A DNA stretch of 64,000 nucleotides from Tridacna crocea. Its lineage: Eukaryota > Mollusca > Bivalvia > Cardiida > Cardiidae. Location: positions 63,618,192-63,682,191 of the forward strand of contig OX031061.1 of the NCBI GenBank assembly GCA_943736015.1. Direction: 5' to 3'. The notes under the pieces were generated by a model. That model had not been told where the DNA came from, did not search any database, and saw nothing but the letters and a program-made list of their open reading frames with translations. Positions 43,500 through 53,330 of this stretch are shown piece after piece; positions within the stretch are counted from its first letter, which is position 1; each line of letters begins with the position of its first letter. The position numbers and the translations under genes were made by a program.

Positions 43500-43682
43500 G
43501 AAAATCTGCAATACTCAACCTAATGAAAACCATTTGCAGTCGACTAATAGCATGGGGTCTTAATAATGGGATTTGACTTGGAAATGGTGGAAAACGTCGA
43601 GCAAAAAAGGAAAAGAAACAGATTAGCAGCTTCTTCTGCTTTTTTCCAGAATGTTTTCAGAAGCCCTCTTTATTTGGAAAGT
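43500..43682 (+). repeat. Family A remnant, strongly diverged
   Basis: CCATTTGCAGTCGACTAATAG, GGTGGAAAACGTCGAGC, TTTTTTCCAGAATGTTTTC. Confidence 0.5.
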
Positions 43683-43953
43683 TTAACCCTTTCCCAAACA
43701 GTCCCTGGTTTTTACGGGTCTGGAATAGTAGCCTTTTGAAAACATTGTGGGAAAAGGAGAAAATGCTGGTAACCAGCATTTTATCCTTTTCCCATAATGT
43801 TTTCAAAAGGCTTCTTCAACAGGGGTGTTTGAAGTCTGGATTGTGTGGTAAAGGGTTAAAAAAATGCACAATTTGAGCCACATTGAAATTGTCGTCTGCA
43901 AATGCTTTGAATTTGGACAAGGCTAAAGTTTTGTCGTCTGGTAAAGGAATGAA
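43683..43953 (-). mobile_element. Family A rearranged copy
   Basis: Left end and hairpin of a minus copy are followed by a short-arm right end (TTGTGTGGTAAAGGGTTAA, 43856-43859), so both sides are short arms; the displaced long arm (TTGTCGTCTGCAAATGC ... CTGGTAAAGG) follows at 43860-43953. Confidence 0.75.
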
Positions 43954-44006
43954 GGGTAAATTACTCATAAGCACCTAAAGGCACTGACGTTCTAGATGAT
44001 TTCAGA

Positions 44007-44235
44007 GTAACCCTTTACCCCATAAGGTATTTCTATGGTATCTCTAATTGACCCTAAATAACAGCAAGAATGAAGGCGTTTCTTCTGTGTATATGACACC
44101 TTTTGATAGTGTAGAAAACATTGTGGCAAAAGGTGAAATTGCTCGTCACGAGCAATTTCACCTTTTGCCACAATGTTTTCCAAAGGCTCCTACAAGCAAT
44201 GCGTAGAAATGTGTATCTATGGAGTAAAGGGTTAA
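44007..44235 (-). mobile_element. Subfamily A2 MITE, complete
   Basis: GTAACCCTTTACCCCATAAGG to ATGGAGTAAAGGGTTAA; hairpin GGTGAAATTGCTCGTCACGAG. Opposite orientation to 8479. Confidence 0.88.
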
Positions 44236-44589
44236 ATTACCCCCCCCCTCTTTCTCATAAAACATAGGAGATACAAGTCACCAATTGTGTTTGCATGTTT
44301 CCTGGTGTTTTAATGCTGTTTATAACATTTTTTGTCACCATTTAGTTATATTATGGTGCTATTTCACACCAAAAAAAGAAAAAAAAAACAGGGGGGGGGA
44401 CTCAAAAAAGTACAAAGCTGTAAAACTACGCCTTGACCACGAACAGTTCAATCACGAACTATGTTGACCGAAATGGCACGTATGTGTCACGATGAAATAA
44501 AACGAACAGCTCTCCCAGTCTGAGTAATATCCAATGAATATTGAATTGTAAGTTCTAAGGAAAATTGGCAATCTACATATAGATATATA
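44236..44589. other. Unassigned stretch
   Basis: Contains C and G homopolymers; no family recognised. Confidence 0.35.
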
Positions 44590-44760
44590 GGATCTGACAT
44601 GAGTTGGTTTTTTAGATAAAATTTATTAAATGAGTCTACAAAAATGTTATTAAGCGAGCCGTAGGCGAACTTAATAACATTTTTTGTGGACGAGATTAAT
44701 AATTTTTTACCTCAAAAACCAACGAGAGCTCAGATTCTTTTTATCACATTACTGATTAAC
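44590..44760. mobile_element. Family N foldback
   Basis: Stem AATGTTATTAAG / CTTAATAACATT around GCGAGCCGTAGGCGAA (44644-44682), with outer TTGGTTTTTTAG / CTCAAAAACCAA. About 170 bp; single copy here. Confidence 0.7.
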
Positions 44761-45129
44761 AAGAATTATGGTCCAAAATGTGTTAAACCAGGGGCATACA
44801 TGTACATGTACCATATGTAGTAAAATTTACATGAAGCCTCTGCACTTACTTTGACAGGTACATTACGAACGGAAATAGTTCCGAAGAAACTTGCATAATA
44901 TTGATTTTTGTTGGAGTCTTTAAATTAACAACTTTATCATGACAAGAACTTTGACCGCTAATTTCCTTCAGAAACCTAGGTCAGCAATGTTTTAGAAATG
45001 AAGCGTATAATTACAAAGTGTTGACCAAATACAGCACTATTTTCTTATCTCACATATGTGTGAGACAAGAAAATTCGTAATGCCTGCATCACATTGAAAA
45101 CAAGGAGAGTTATGTGATAAAACACTATA
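44761..45129. other. Unassigned stretch
   Basis: No repeat family or coding signal recognised. Confidence 0.35.
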
Positions 45130-45300
45130 CATAGAGGATATGAGTTTTTTTCTTTCCGTGTAAGATCGAAATTTATTTCATCGAGATACTCTTAACACCA
45201 TAATTATTATAAAGTATAGAACATTACCGATGATGTTCACTCGATGAAATAAATCTCGATCTTTCACCGATAAAAACAAACAAATAGCCACTATGTATTG
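45130..45300. mobile_element. Family E palindrome unit, diverged centre
   Basis: GATCGAAATTTATTTCATCG / CGATGAAATAAATCTCGATC arms with a centre that has lost one GGTAATAT arm. Confidence 0.75.
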
Positions 45301-45437
45301 TGTTATCTACATGAAGATTGTCAATTTTCCTTTTGAATTTCTCGCTGATAACTTGTGAAGACCTGTGAGAATGTCATATGACCAATAACATGTTGTGTTG
45401 AATGAGAACAGGTACGATGACGTCATTTCTGGTCTCA

Positions 45438-45666
45438 TTTACCCTTTACTCCATAGATACTCATTTCTACACATTGCTTGTAGAAGCCTTTGGAAAACAT
45501 TGTGGCAAAAGGTGAAATTGCTCATGACGAGCAATTTCACCTTTTGTCACAATGTTTTCTATACTATCAAACGGTGTCATATACCCCTAAAAAACGGCTT
45601 CGTCCTTGCTGTAATTTAGGGTCAATTAGAGATACCATAGAAATGCCTTATGGGGTAAAGGGTTAA
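45438..45666 (+). mobile_element. Subfamily A2 MITE, complete
   Basis: TTTACCCTTTACTCCATAG to ATGGGGTAAAGGGTTAA; hairpin GGTGAAATTGCTCATGACGAG. Confidence 0.88.
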
Positions 45667-46019
45667 AAGCTGGCGAAATTTCCGACGGCAAAACCTTTAT
45701 TTAAACGCCACAGTTGCATTTTGTTGCAGAATGTAACCGCCAGATTCCTTTACGCTTGCAAAGTAAATAATGAAAGTATTTTGTAATATTTTCAGTGTTT
45801 TTCCATGCAGTCGTGATTGACGGCAAAACACAAACAAACGACATAAGTCGCTTTAAAAAACAAAAAACATCATTTCGAGTGCCTATTTCTGAAACTATCT
45901 TTGAATACCGACCCTCTGGTCTACGGGTAATGTTTTGGTTACTTTGAATGGCTGCCTAGTATACAGATTTTACTGCGTGCGAAATGATGTTTTTGTGTCT
46001 AATTTTCGGTACTTTACTG
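45667..46019. other. Unassigned stretch
   Basis: No repeat family or coding signal recognised. Confidence 0.35.
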
Positions 46020-46122
46020 TTGTTGAAAACATATATCGTCGGTTTACTTAAAAAACTTCGTAACTACAGCTTGTTTCAAGCTGTAGTTACGAGGTTTTTG
46101 AAGTAAACCCACGATATCAAAA
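46020..46122. mobile_element. Family L short foldback
   Basis: TATCGTCGGTTTACTT ... CTACAGCTTGTTTCAAGCTGTAG (in halves) ... AAGTAAACCCACGATA. Stem of about 40 bases. Confidence 0.82.
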
Positions 46123-46169
46123 GAGCATCTGCCAACAGCTTCCTTTGTCACTGTCTTAAGTATGATTAG

Positions 46170-46250
46170 CTCTTTGCCAGATGACATTGCAATTCAGAAT
46201 TGTCCAAATTGAAAACATTTACATTCAACAGATTAAATTTGGCCCAAAAA
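46170..46250 (+). repeat. Family A left fragment
   Basis: CTCTTTGCCAGATGACATTG, GTCCAAATTGAAAACATTT; cut by family H. Confidence 0.55.
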
Positions 46251-46480
46251 TATATACGTGTGACCCATCACGCAAAAAGGGACCATCTGGGAAGTCTGTA
46301 TATCAATTAGATGAAAACAGATAACGATAGTGCAAGTCAGTGTAAGTTGATAATTCAAGAATGATTGTATAACAAAGTACAGTTGACCACTTTTCATACA
46401 GAAAATGTCATTAAAGCGAAAAGTATCAACCCTGGTCAGCATGCACAATTCGATTCGCGCAGTCTGACCAGAGTTGATAC

Positions 46481-46686
46481 TCTTACGAACGAAGTCCGTA
46501 ACAAAGAAACAAATGAATAAATGCATGGCAGAAATAAGGGTCGGAGCGGGATTCGAACTCCGAACTCCCGGACGCAAAGCCAATACCCTAACCACTGAGC
46601 CAAAGAGATATCTCTCTGACGCAGTAGCCAGGTATTGTATTTAAATCGGGAGTATGCCATGCAGGAAGGAGTGGTCTCCCGTAACA
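46481..46686 (-). repeat. TRIM T 3' LTR
   Basis: 206 bases. Differs from the 5' LTR by G/A at 46491 and by G/A at the base before TCGGAGCGGG. Confidence 0.92.
46540..46615 (-). ncRNA. tRNA-like segment with A and B boxes in TRIM LTR
   Basis: On the minus strand the LTR reads TTTGGCTCAGTGGTTAGGG (A-box-like, consensus TRGCNNAGTGG), then TATTGGCTTTGCGTCCGGG, then GGAGTTCGAATCCCGC (B-box-like, consensus GGTTCGANTCC). Spacing suits an RNA polymerase III type 2 promoter. There is no matching 5' acceptor strand and the T stem is imperfect, so it is a tRNA-derived segment and not a working tRNA gene. The same segment is present in the other LTR (about 46862-46937). Confidence 0.7.
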
Positions 46687-46784
46687 CACCCCCTCTTAAA
46701 GTCATCATTTATTGATGACTCAAAGCCTTATTAGGCAGGAAGTCCGATTTTGGACAACAAATGGGATTAATGGCTCAATGGCCA

Positions 46785-46802
46785 ATCCCGGACGAGCCCC
46801 CA
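46785..46802 (-). other. TRIM T primer-binding site (tRNA-Pro)
   Basis: Minus strand TGGGGGCTCGTCCGGGAT directly abuts the 5' LTR. It is the same 18 bases as the tRNA-Pro PBS known from murine leukaemia virus and equals the PBS at 60924-60941. Confidence 0.9.
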
Positions 46803-47008
46803 TCTTACGAACAAAGTCCGTAACAAAGAAACAAATGAATAAATGCATGGCAGAAATAAGGATCGGAGCGGGATTCGAACTCCGAACTCCCGGACGCAAA
46901 GCCAATACCCTAACCACTGAGCCAAAGAGATATCTCTCTGACGCAGTAGCCAGGTATTGTATTTAAATCGGGAGTATGCCATGCAGGAAGGAGTGGTCTC
47001 CCGTAACA
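46803..47008 (-). repeat. TRIM T 5' LTR
   Basis: 206 bases, starting TGTTACGGGAGACCACTCC on the minus strand, with the same tRNA-like segment as the 3' LTR. Confidence 0.92.
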
Positions 47009-47066
47009 ATACTTTTTGCAGTTCCCAGAAGGTCCCTTTTTTGCTCGATAGGTCACTTTTATTTTG

Positions 47067-47499
47067 GAAAACGGCAAAAAATATTGAGGTGACCTGAATT
47101 GATACTATTATGCAGATGCATTGAGCCGCCATTTTACATGAGTCAGATATTTGTGCAGCAATAGGTTAAAACTTTGTAGCTTCAATCTTGTGGTCATTTC
47201 CAATGACTGAAAACCCCTGTTCTAAATCATGTTTCATAAAAAGGAAGCTGCAGCGAAGGTTGGCTGGTATTAGCGCTTTCAACCCCCTCCCACCCCCGCC
47301 CCTTGTTTTTGCGGGGGAAGGGGTGTTATTCGGTACCCACTAAATAGCCAAATAATCACTTTCTTTTGCTTTCATATGCACTAAAAGAGTCTTGTTTTCA
47401 GGTGAGCAATGTGTTTACCCACATCCACCACCACCTCCACCCCCTGCTTTGCTAACTCCCTACTTTGCAAACACCGATAGTCACAACGTTATTTATGTA
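47067..47499. other. Unassigned stretch
   Basis: C-rich runs (CCCCTCCCACCCCCGCCCC near 47284, CCACCACCTCCACCCCC near 47428); no family recognised. Confidence 0.35.
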
Positions 47500-47950
47500 T
47501 AAATAGAGGATATTTGATATGTTTTTTCGGTGGAAGATCAAAATTTATTTCATCGATTGAGCATCATGGTAATATTTTCACGAGTGGCGCAACCACGAGT
47601 GAAAATATTAGCGATGGTGTTCACGAGATGTGTAACTATTTTATTTATCTCATACTTTTAACCCTGTCTGGGAGAAAGTTTATCAAAATCCAGTACAGTT
47701 CTTTTAAGTTACTCCCCTTGGCGTTCCCCTTCCTCAAAGCAACACATTACAATGTTACGTCAAGCGCGAGAAATGTAAGGTAAATGACGTCATATTTTAA
47801 TCTGGTTGTGAGCCATGCGCATTTTACCTAGCTAACTGAAATATAAAAATAGGTTTCTTCACTGGTCGTAACCATGAAATATCGAAAAATATTTCACCGA
47901 TATTTTTCGATAACCTACAGGAAAGTATGAAATAAATGCATTTATCTGAT
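47500..47950 (+). mobile_element. Family E foldback element
   Basis: GAGGATATTTGATATG, palindrome CATCATGGTAATATTTTCAC / GTGAAAATATTAGCGATGGTG, middle with CTTGGCGTTCCCCTTCC, AATGACGTCATATTT, then TTTACCTAGCTAACTG and CTACAGGAAAG. Confidence 0.8.
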
Positions 47951-48584
47951 CGGAATAAAAGTAAATAAACTGTACCACAATAATGGAAGAAAAAATGTGA
48001 ACAACGATTTGACCATTACTTCGTGTACAAGACATTTCTCGCTTTCCTCCTCTTTAAGTAAGACTAAACACGACTGGACTTTTTTTGCCCAATTTGTCGT
48101 TTTTCAGTTCACTTCCAATGGAGCTGTAACATGATGAAAGCGTATTTTAGACTTCATCTGTATTGATACCGTTTAGTTTGGTGCACAACTGCGTTTCTAA
48201 TCAAGAAAATGTGGAATCTTGATTAACATTTCGGCATTCAGACTCTGAACCTGGGGCCGGGTACGTTATAGTAAAATATTTCCTGGAAAACCCATTCATT
48301 TATCAGAAATAACTTATGTAACGGTTTTGCTTCAGCCATGTTCCCCTTTTTTTACGTGTTCTGGTTGGATATTTCCCCCATCCTGTCAATCAATCCAGAG
48401 ATTGTCCCGAATTACCCCCAAGAGAATGAATATCAATAAAGTAGATTATTTTATCAATTAAGGTTTTCCTCCCCTGAAGCTTCTGGTCAACATGGTATAA
48501 ATATATATTCTTTTTTTGTTTTGTTTTTGGATTATTGAGAATTTATAGTGATTCAATAACTCTAAACCCCCCTTTATACCGCCC
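47951..48584. other. Unassigned stretch
   Basis: No repeat family or coding signal recognised. Confidence 0.35.
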
Positions 48585-48748
48585 AGAACTTCTTTTAATG
48601 TCTATCAAAAAGTTTTTTTTATACCTCTATAGCTTTTCGTACAGGGAGGTAACAATAATCTCCCTTTAAATTTAGGATATAGTGATTTTAATGATTTTAG
48701 AATTGAAAAGATAATTTTGTGGAGGTAAAACCTCTAAAAGTGGCTCAG
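48585..48748. repeat. Family D-like remnant
   Basis: AACTTCTTTTAATGTCTATC, GGGAGGTAACAATAATCTCCC and TTTTAGAATTG echo family D but the ends are absent. Confidence 0.45.
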
Positions 48749-48947
48749 TTAAACCTCATCCTGCTGAATATCTAAAACTAATTTTTCAATTCGATATTAA
48801 AAAACCAAATATTTTTCTTTAAGAATCGTGTTTTGGGGAATAATATCTCCTTCTCGGACAGTGTAGATCAAAGATCAGACTGCACGTTCTGTGCAGTCTG
48901 ATCTTGATCTACATTGTCCGCAAAAGGTCAGCAGCTAAAGGGTTAAG
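48745..48947. mobile_element. Family B MITE, complete
   Basis: AGTTAAACCTCATCCTGCTGA ... palindrome 48855-48920 ... GTCAGCAGCTAAAGGGTTAA. TTAA at both borders. Confidence 0.87.
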
Positions 48948-49025
48948 ATGCTACAATAGTGAGGATTTTTAAGAGTAAAATTACTGTGGAAATAAATGTT
49001 CCACTTCAGGGTAGGGATGCCTTAA

Positions 49026-49490
49026 GTTTAAATAGCCCTGTATCAAACAATCCCGAATTTTAACGACAACAAGGGAGAAGCCCTTTGAAAACATTGTGGG
49101 AAACGGCGAAAATGCTGGTTTACCAGCATTTTCTCCTTTTCCCACAATGTTTTCTACTCTTTAACTCTTTACCAAACGACAAAGTTTTGGACTGGACGAA
49201 GTTCAAAGCATATGCAGACAGCAAATTAAGTCTTGCTAATATGATGATTTCTGACTTTGATAGGCTGGAAAATATTATTGAAAAATGAGAAATTGCTGGT
49301 TACCAGCATATTCTCCTTTTCTCACAATGTTTTCTATAGGCTTCTTTCTCATGGTTGTTAAAAATCGGGATTGTATGGTGAAGAGTTAAAAGACAAGTAC
49401 CATCTCTTTAAATCTTAAAAATATGGTCGTCTACAGATCGTTCCAAATTGCACGGCTCTGTGTTTTTGTTTCATGGTAAAGAGTTACAAA
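49026..49490 (-). mobile_element. Family A MITE split by another family A
   Basis: Left part CCCTGTATCAAACAATCC to CAATGTTTTCTACTC (49026-49160); right part AAATATGGTCGTCTACAGA to TTCATGGTAAAGAGTTAC (49390-49490). Confidence 0.77.
49161..49389 (+). mobile_element. Family A MITE nested in family A
   Basis: TTAA 49161-49164 and 49386-49389; the hairpin left arm is damaged (GAAAATATTATTGAAAAATG). Confidence 0.85.
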
Positions 49491-50047
49491 CAAACAGACG
49501 ATAGTCTGTTAATCCAACATCTTACTGCAAGTTCCATGTAGTCTGATCTTAATCTACACGCCGTGAGCAAATTCTCATATTCTAACCTGTGGCATTGAAA
49601 TGCTTTACTATACTCAAGTTTATTTATGCAAAAAGGCCACCGGCCCATAATGCAAACAACAAACTTTCATATATCCATCTGTGAAACCAATATACATGTC
49701 AAGTACCTTTTTGGAGAATGTAATATTGCTGACCATATTACATCCCTTCAAAATTATGTTGTTGATTTTAAGTTAATTTAAATGTTAATTTAAGTTTCTT
49801 TTGACATTATATTCAAAAGTCTTTCTCTTGACGACGGTTTGGCATAAAGTATAATTTTTTTTTTCATATCTTATTGACTTCATGCCGGACAAGAACCCCC
49901 AGTTGTCACGATCGGCAGTCCAAACAGAGTTCAAGGGTCGTACTCACCAACTGTTCAAAATTGCATTCCGAATCTAAATTTATGTTTAGAACGCAAAGCA
50001 TTTTCTGATTGGCTAAACCATTTAGAGGGATCGAATCCCTCTTGACT
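49491..50047. other. Unassigned stretch with B and K remnants
   Basis: TGTAGTCTGATCTTAATCTACAC (49534) is family B; GTACTCACCAACTG ... TGATTGGCTAAACCATTTAG (49939-50023) is half of family K. Confidence 0.5.
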
Positions 50048-50159
50048 TCATCGTCTGGTAAAGGGTTAGCCCTATAACAAAACAGTTCTAACCGGCAGGA
50101 TGGCTTATGAAAACTTATAGTAACCATTATCTTATCCTTTTCCCACAATGTTTTTACCC
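50048..50159. repeat. Two abutting family A remnants
   Basis: TTCATCGTCTGGTAAAGGGTTA, then GCCCTATAACAAAACAG ... TTATCCTTTTCCCACAATG. Confidence 0.55.
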
Positions 50160-50252
50160 TAACATAGAACATACCGTCGGTGTGCTTCCGAAACCTCGTA
50201 ACTACGGCTTGTAACAAGCTGTAGTTACGAGGTTTTGGAAGCACACCGACTA
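50160..50252. mobile_element. Family L short foldback
   Basis: CCGTCGGTGTGCTTCCGAAACC / GGTTTTGGAAGCACACCGAC arms: paired changes relative to the GGTTTAC...GTAAACC arms of the other two copies. Confidence 0.82.
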
Positions 50253-50708
50253 TACACTTATTGTGTACTTTATGGCGGTAGTGTGCCTTTAAAATATGAG
50301 CGTTGGTTTTGGCAGCTTTTTTAAAAGGTGGCACTCGTTATTAATTAATCTATCTTTTTTTATTTATTTTCAATAGTTTTCTAGTTTAAAACACATAAAA
50401 CCTAATTCAACAATCCAATAAAAACTAAACCTTTCCATTCCCACTCGGAACTCCTCACGTAAAAATTATCCAATACAAGACTACAACGCATTTACTTCTG
50501 GCAATAGAAATCTATTTTTAGACGCACCTTCTACAACATCATCTGTTTTTATTTGAATTTTTAGCATTTTAGAAATACTAATGTCTGGGTACAATTTTCG
50601 TCTTTTTTTTTTAATATATAATTATTTATTTCATGCTGCTTTTTTTAATCTAGGTATCTGGCTTCTTTTCATTAGACAACTGGGCACTTATATGATCTAT
50701 TTTTTCAG
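50253..50708. other. Unassigned stretch
   Basis: AT-rich; the stretch leading into 50709 ends in a pyrimidine-rich TATTTTTTCAG. Confidence 0.35.
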
Positions 50709-50832
50709 AGAATCAAGGTCACGCTTAGACTCTTCAGACGATCTTATGTCAACACTCAATGTTTCTGATGAATTGGTTCAAACTGATTCTAAATCGCAAT
50801 ATGCAGATCGCTGGCTGACTGAAAATACGTAG
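50709..50832 (+). CDS. Possible terminal exon, unidentified protein
   Basis: A sequence like a splice acceptor (CTATTTTTTCAG|AG) precedes an open stretch encoding about 40 residues, rich in Ser, Asp and Leu (ESRSRLDSSDDL, VSDELVQTDSKS, QYADRWLTENT), ending at TAG 50830-50832. Composition is more protein-like than the shadow frames elsewhere, but no family is recognised, no partner exon is visible and AT-rich DNA can mimic an acceptor. A family E unit starts directly after the stop. Speculative. Confidence 0.2.
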
Positions 50833-50960
50833 AAGATATTTGTTTTTTTTACGGTGAAAGATCGAAATTTATTTCATCTCGTGAACATCATCGGTAATAT
50901 TTTGACAAGTGGCTGCGCCACTCGTGAAAATATTACCGATGATGTTCACGAGATGCACAT
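50833..50960 (+). mobile_element. Family E palindrome unit
   Basis: ACGGTGAAAGATCGAAATTT, GTGAACATCATCGGTAATAT / ATATTACCGATGATGTTCAC around TGGCTGCGCCA. Confidence 0.82.
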
Positions 50961-50961
50961 G

Positions 50962-51112
50962 CACCTCTGATGCATGTTGGAAAAGTAGTCAGTGGAGTTG
51001 GAAAAGAAGTTGTGTCAGTACTGGTGTGAGAAAGCCAGGAAACACATGGATGCATCACTGACCGTCATGATATGACCTAAGCTGTAAAAATAGTATTAAA
51101 CTCCAATACAAA
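50962..51112 (+). mobile_element. SINE F (copy 5, 3' half)
   Basis: GTCAGTGGAGTTGGAAAAGA, CCAGGAAACACATGGATGC, CGTCATGATATGACC, TATTAAACTCCAATACA. Confidence 0.65.
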
Positions 51113-51125
51113 CCAATTCAAACCA

Positions 51126-51195
51126 AAACTGGACAATGCAGATTCAAGATCGGACTGCACATTCTGTGCAGTGGGAACTTGATCTACATCATCCA
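51126..51195. mobile_element. Family B core, diverged
   Basis: TGGACAATGCAGATTCAAGATCGGACTGCAC and GTGCAGTGGGAACTTGATCTAC (in part). Confidence 0.6.
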
Positions 51196-51418
51196 CCAAA
51201 TCACAAAACATAGGTGTTCGGCTGTCTCGCAGTAAAACTGTTTATTTTTTTTAAGGATTTAAATAAAGATTCATAGCTGTGTGCGGCAATCTTTCAGTTA
51301 CCAAGTACCATTTTTACTTTCGTCATATTTGAGTGATGGACGTATTGCGACTTTGACAAGGTGTGAAAGTTTAAAATGAGTAGAAATGTACCCACGATTT
51401 TTGTACTAGATGTCCCCG

Positions 51419-51525
51419 TTAACTCATTACTATGCGACATAATTTCAGACTTGTCAAATCTGGAGCATATTTAGACTAAACTGAAACGGTAGCTAAACTT
51501 GTGGAACTTGTCTCCAATACGGTTA
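51419..51525 (+). mobile_element. Family A left half
   Basis: TTAACTCATTACTATGCGAC to TTGTGGAACTTGTCTCC, then SINE F. Confidence 0.6.
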
Positions 51526-51829
51526 AGCCGAGTCCCGGTTACTCAGTTGTTAGCAGGCAGGACTTGAGAACAAGGGGGTCTTGGGTTTGATCCCCGGCTC
51601 TGCCTATTTCTTTCCGAGGACTAATGGTAGTCATGGCAACAGGATTCATTTCTCTCCCACCGCTGATCGTTGTTTTGATGATGACTATGTGGGAAAGCAG
51701 CTAGTGGCTTTGAAGAATATTGTGCCGAGCACTAGTAAAGGAAACTGCAGGAAGGTATAAATAGGTGCCACGATATAACAGAAATAATGTTGAAAACGGC
51801 GTTTAACACCATACACTCAATCAATCCAA
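51526..51829 (+). mobile_element. SINE F (copy 6, complete)
   Basis: A-box-like GGTTACTCAGTTGTTAGCAG, B-box-like GGGTTTGATCCCCGG, full body, tail ACGGCGTTTAACACCATACACTCAATCAATCC. Confidence 0.87.
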
Positions 51830-52067
51830 TACGTTTAAGAAAAGCACCTAATTATTATATAGATATGTACATGGATTTTACAGCGCTTTAAAATGTACTT
51901 AGCTACTTAGCTTCTTTATTCATTGAAAAAAACAACAACCTGCAGCTGAATAAATAATGAAATTCATCACCGACTTCATGTTTGTCATTAAAGGTGTATT
52001 TTGTAATTTAGAAACCCAAGGACAGTCTGACATCCTTTTTCTACGGGTACTAGTAAGTGATGATTTA

Positions 52068-52160
52068 AGAAATAATAATCTTCTTTCTATCGTGATTTAT
52101 CCATCAACAAACCACAATTGTGAGTTATAAGGAACAATAAATAATCCACGAGGGCGATAG
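52068..52160. repeat. Family M fragment
   Basis: AATAATAATCTTCTTTCTATCG, AACCACAATTGTGAGTTATA, ATAATCCACGAGGGCGATAG. Confidence 0.72.
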
Positions 52161-52625
52161 ACCGGGCATGATTCGAATTCTGGAACGCCAGAACAAAAGG
52201 CTAATACCTTCACCACGGAGCTAAAGAGATATCTGCCTAATGGAATTGTTAGGTATTAAATCGGGATGAAACCATGCATAAAGGAATGATCTCCCCTAAC
52301 ACACCCCCTATTAAAGTTTTCATTTAATGAGGACTCAAAGCCTTTTCAGACAGAAAGTCCGTTTTTAGACAACAAATGGGACTAATGGCTCGATGGCCAA
52401 TCCCGGACTAGCCCCCATCTTACGAACAAAACACGTAACAAAGAAGCAAATGAAAAAGTTCATGGCAGAAATACAAGGACCGGGTAGGATTCGAACCCTA
52501 GAACGCCCGGACAAAAGGCCAATACCTTAACAACTGAGCTACAGAGATATTTGCCCAAAGCAGTGGTTAGGTATTGTATTTAAATCGGGACGAAGCCATG
52601 CATGAAGGAGTGGTCTCCCGTAACA
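52161..52625 (-). mobile_element. TRIM family T, copy 3, 3' LTR truncated
   Basis: Minus strand: complete 5' LTR (52625-52418) with the clearest B-box of the window (GGGTTCGAATCC, 52488-52499) and an A-box region; PBS 52417-52400 with one mismatch to tRNA-Pro; internal region; PPT-like AATAGGGGGTG; 3' LTR from 52301, cut at about 52161 where family M sequence begins. Confidence 0.85.
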
Positions 52626-53237
52626 CTATTCTGTATCTTGCCTGTATACCATCTGCTCTATAATCTATCAAAGTTCAGTCATTTTCTAAGCAACAGTCAC
52701 TGTGTTTCTGTCTCCCCATCAGAGAGAGAACTATTTTATAGTTTCATCAAACTGTGATAATCTGGCAATCAACATACCTGTTTAATATACTGATTATTGC
52801 GGAGCCTTCAATGAACTATATCATTTCAGTTTTATCCCCCTAAATAAATATCGAGTTACGTTGAATCGGGTACACTCCGTCTGCCTCTCGGTATTGTGTT
52901 CCACCATCGTCATGTTTTGATTTAGATCTCGAATTCTCCCGCTTGATAAGTATGTCATTTCATGATTAACTTCCATTTTGTATCTTTATAAAAGACAGTA
53001 ATTGTCATGTACATAACGAGATTGCTAATTCGTTAAAAGGAACCGGTCTCGCCAGGCACAGTCTGTCAGTCTCCGAAACGATTTACGGATGTCTGTTAAA
53101 CACACTTGCAAGCTTCCACACGACCACGTTTATTTGCTAACCCCCATCGCAGCATTTGCGATTTCTTTGCAACAGTCGAGGATATATTTTCTTAACAAAA
53201 TAAGAAATCATTTTCACATTAGAGTCAACCATGGAAT
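52626..53237. other. Unassigned stretch
   Basis: No repeat recognised. The plus frame at 53089-53364 ends inside the next hairpin and is not supported. Confidence 0.35.
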
Positions 53238-53330
53238 CTACCACGAAAACATTGTGGCAATGAAGAAATTGCTCGTAAGAGCAATTTCTTCATTGCCACA
53301 ATATTTTCGAAAGTTCTTAGTTTCAGACAA
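53238..53330. mobile_element. Subfamily A3 hairpin
   Basis: GAAAACATTGTGGCAATGAA ... GAGCAATTTCTTCATTGCC: same outer arm as A and A2, third inner sequence, 30-base arms, spacer GTAA. No TTAA ends visible. Confidence 0.72.

Larger units (their letters stand above)
46481..47008 (-). mobile_element. Intact TRIM, family T, with tRNA-like LTRs
   Basis: A 528-bp element on the minus strand: 5' LTR (47008-46803), PBS (46802-46785), 116-base internal region without coding capacity, PPT (AAGAGGGGGTG, 46697-46687), 3' LTR (46686-46481). The two 206-base LTRs differ at only two positions, so insertion is recent. ATAC(T) flanks both ends (46477-46481 and 47009-47013), a 4-5 bp target duplication. LTR ends are TGTTACG...CGTAAGA. 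It cannot encode its own reverse transcriptase or integrase and must be moved in trans. Each LTR carries tRNA-like A- and B-box sequences (separate entry). Size and layout fit a terminal-repeat retrotransposon in miniature. The tRNA-like LTR is, as far as I know, unusual for the class. Confidence 0.93.
46255..47066 (+). mobile_element. Family H MITE split by TRIM T
   Basis: GTGTGACCCATCACGCAAAA to GCAGTTCCCAGAAGGTCCC and GATAGGTCAC. Its right palindrome arm ends at GAGTTGATACT and resumes, after 528 bases of T, as ACTTTTTGCAG. Confidence 0.84.

Noticed and set aside
46233..47132. Two overlapping minus frames of about 120 codons sharing WLGYWLCVREFGVRIPLR
   Set aside because: The shared peptide is the tRNA-like LTR segment of TRIM T read as protein; the duplication is the pair of LTRs.
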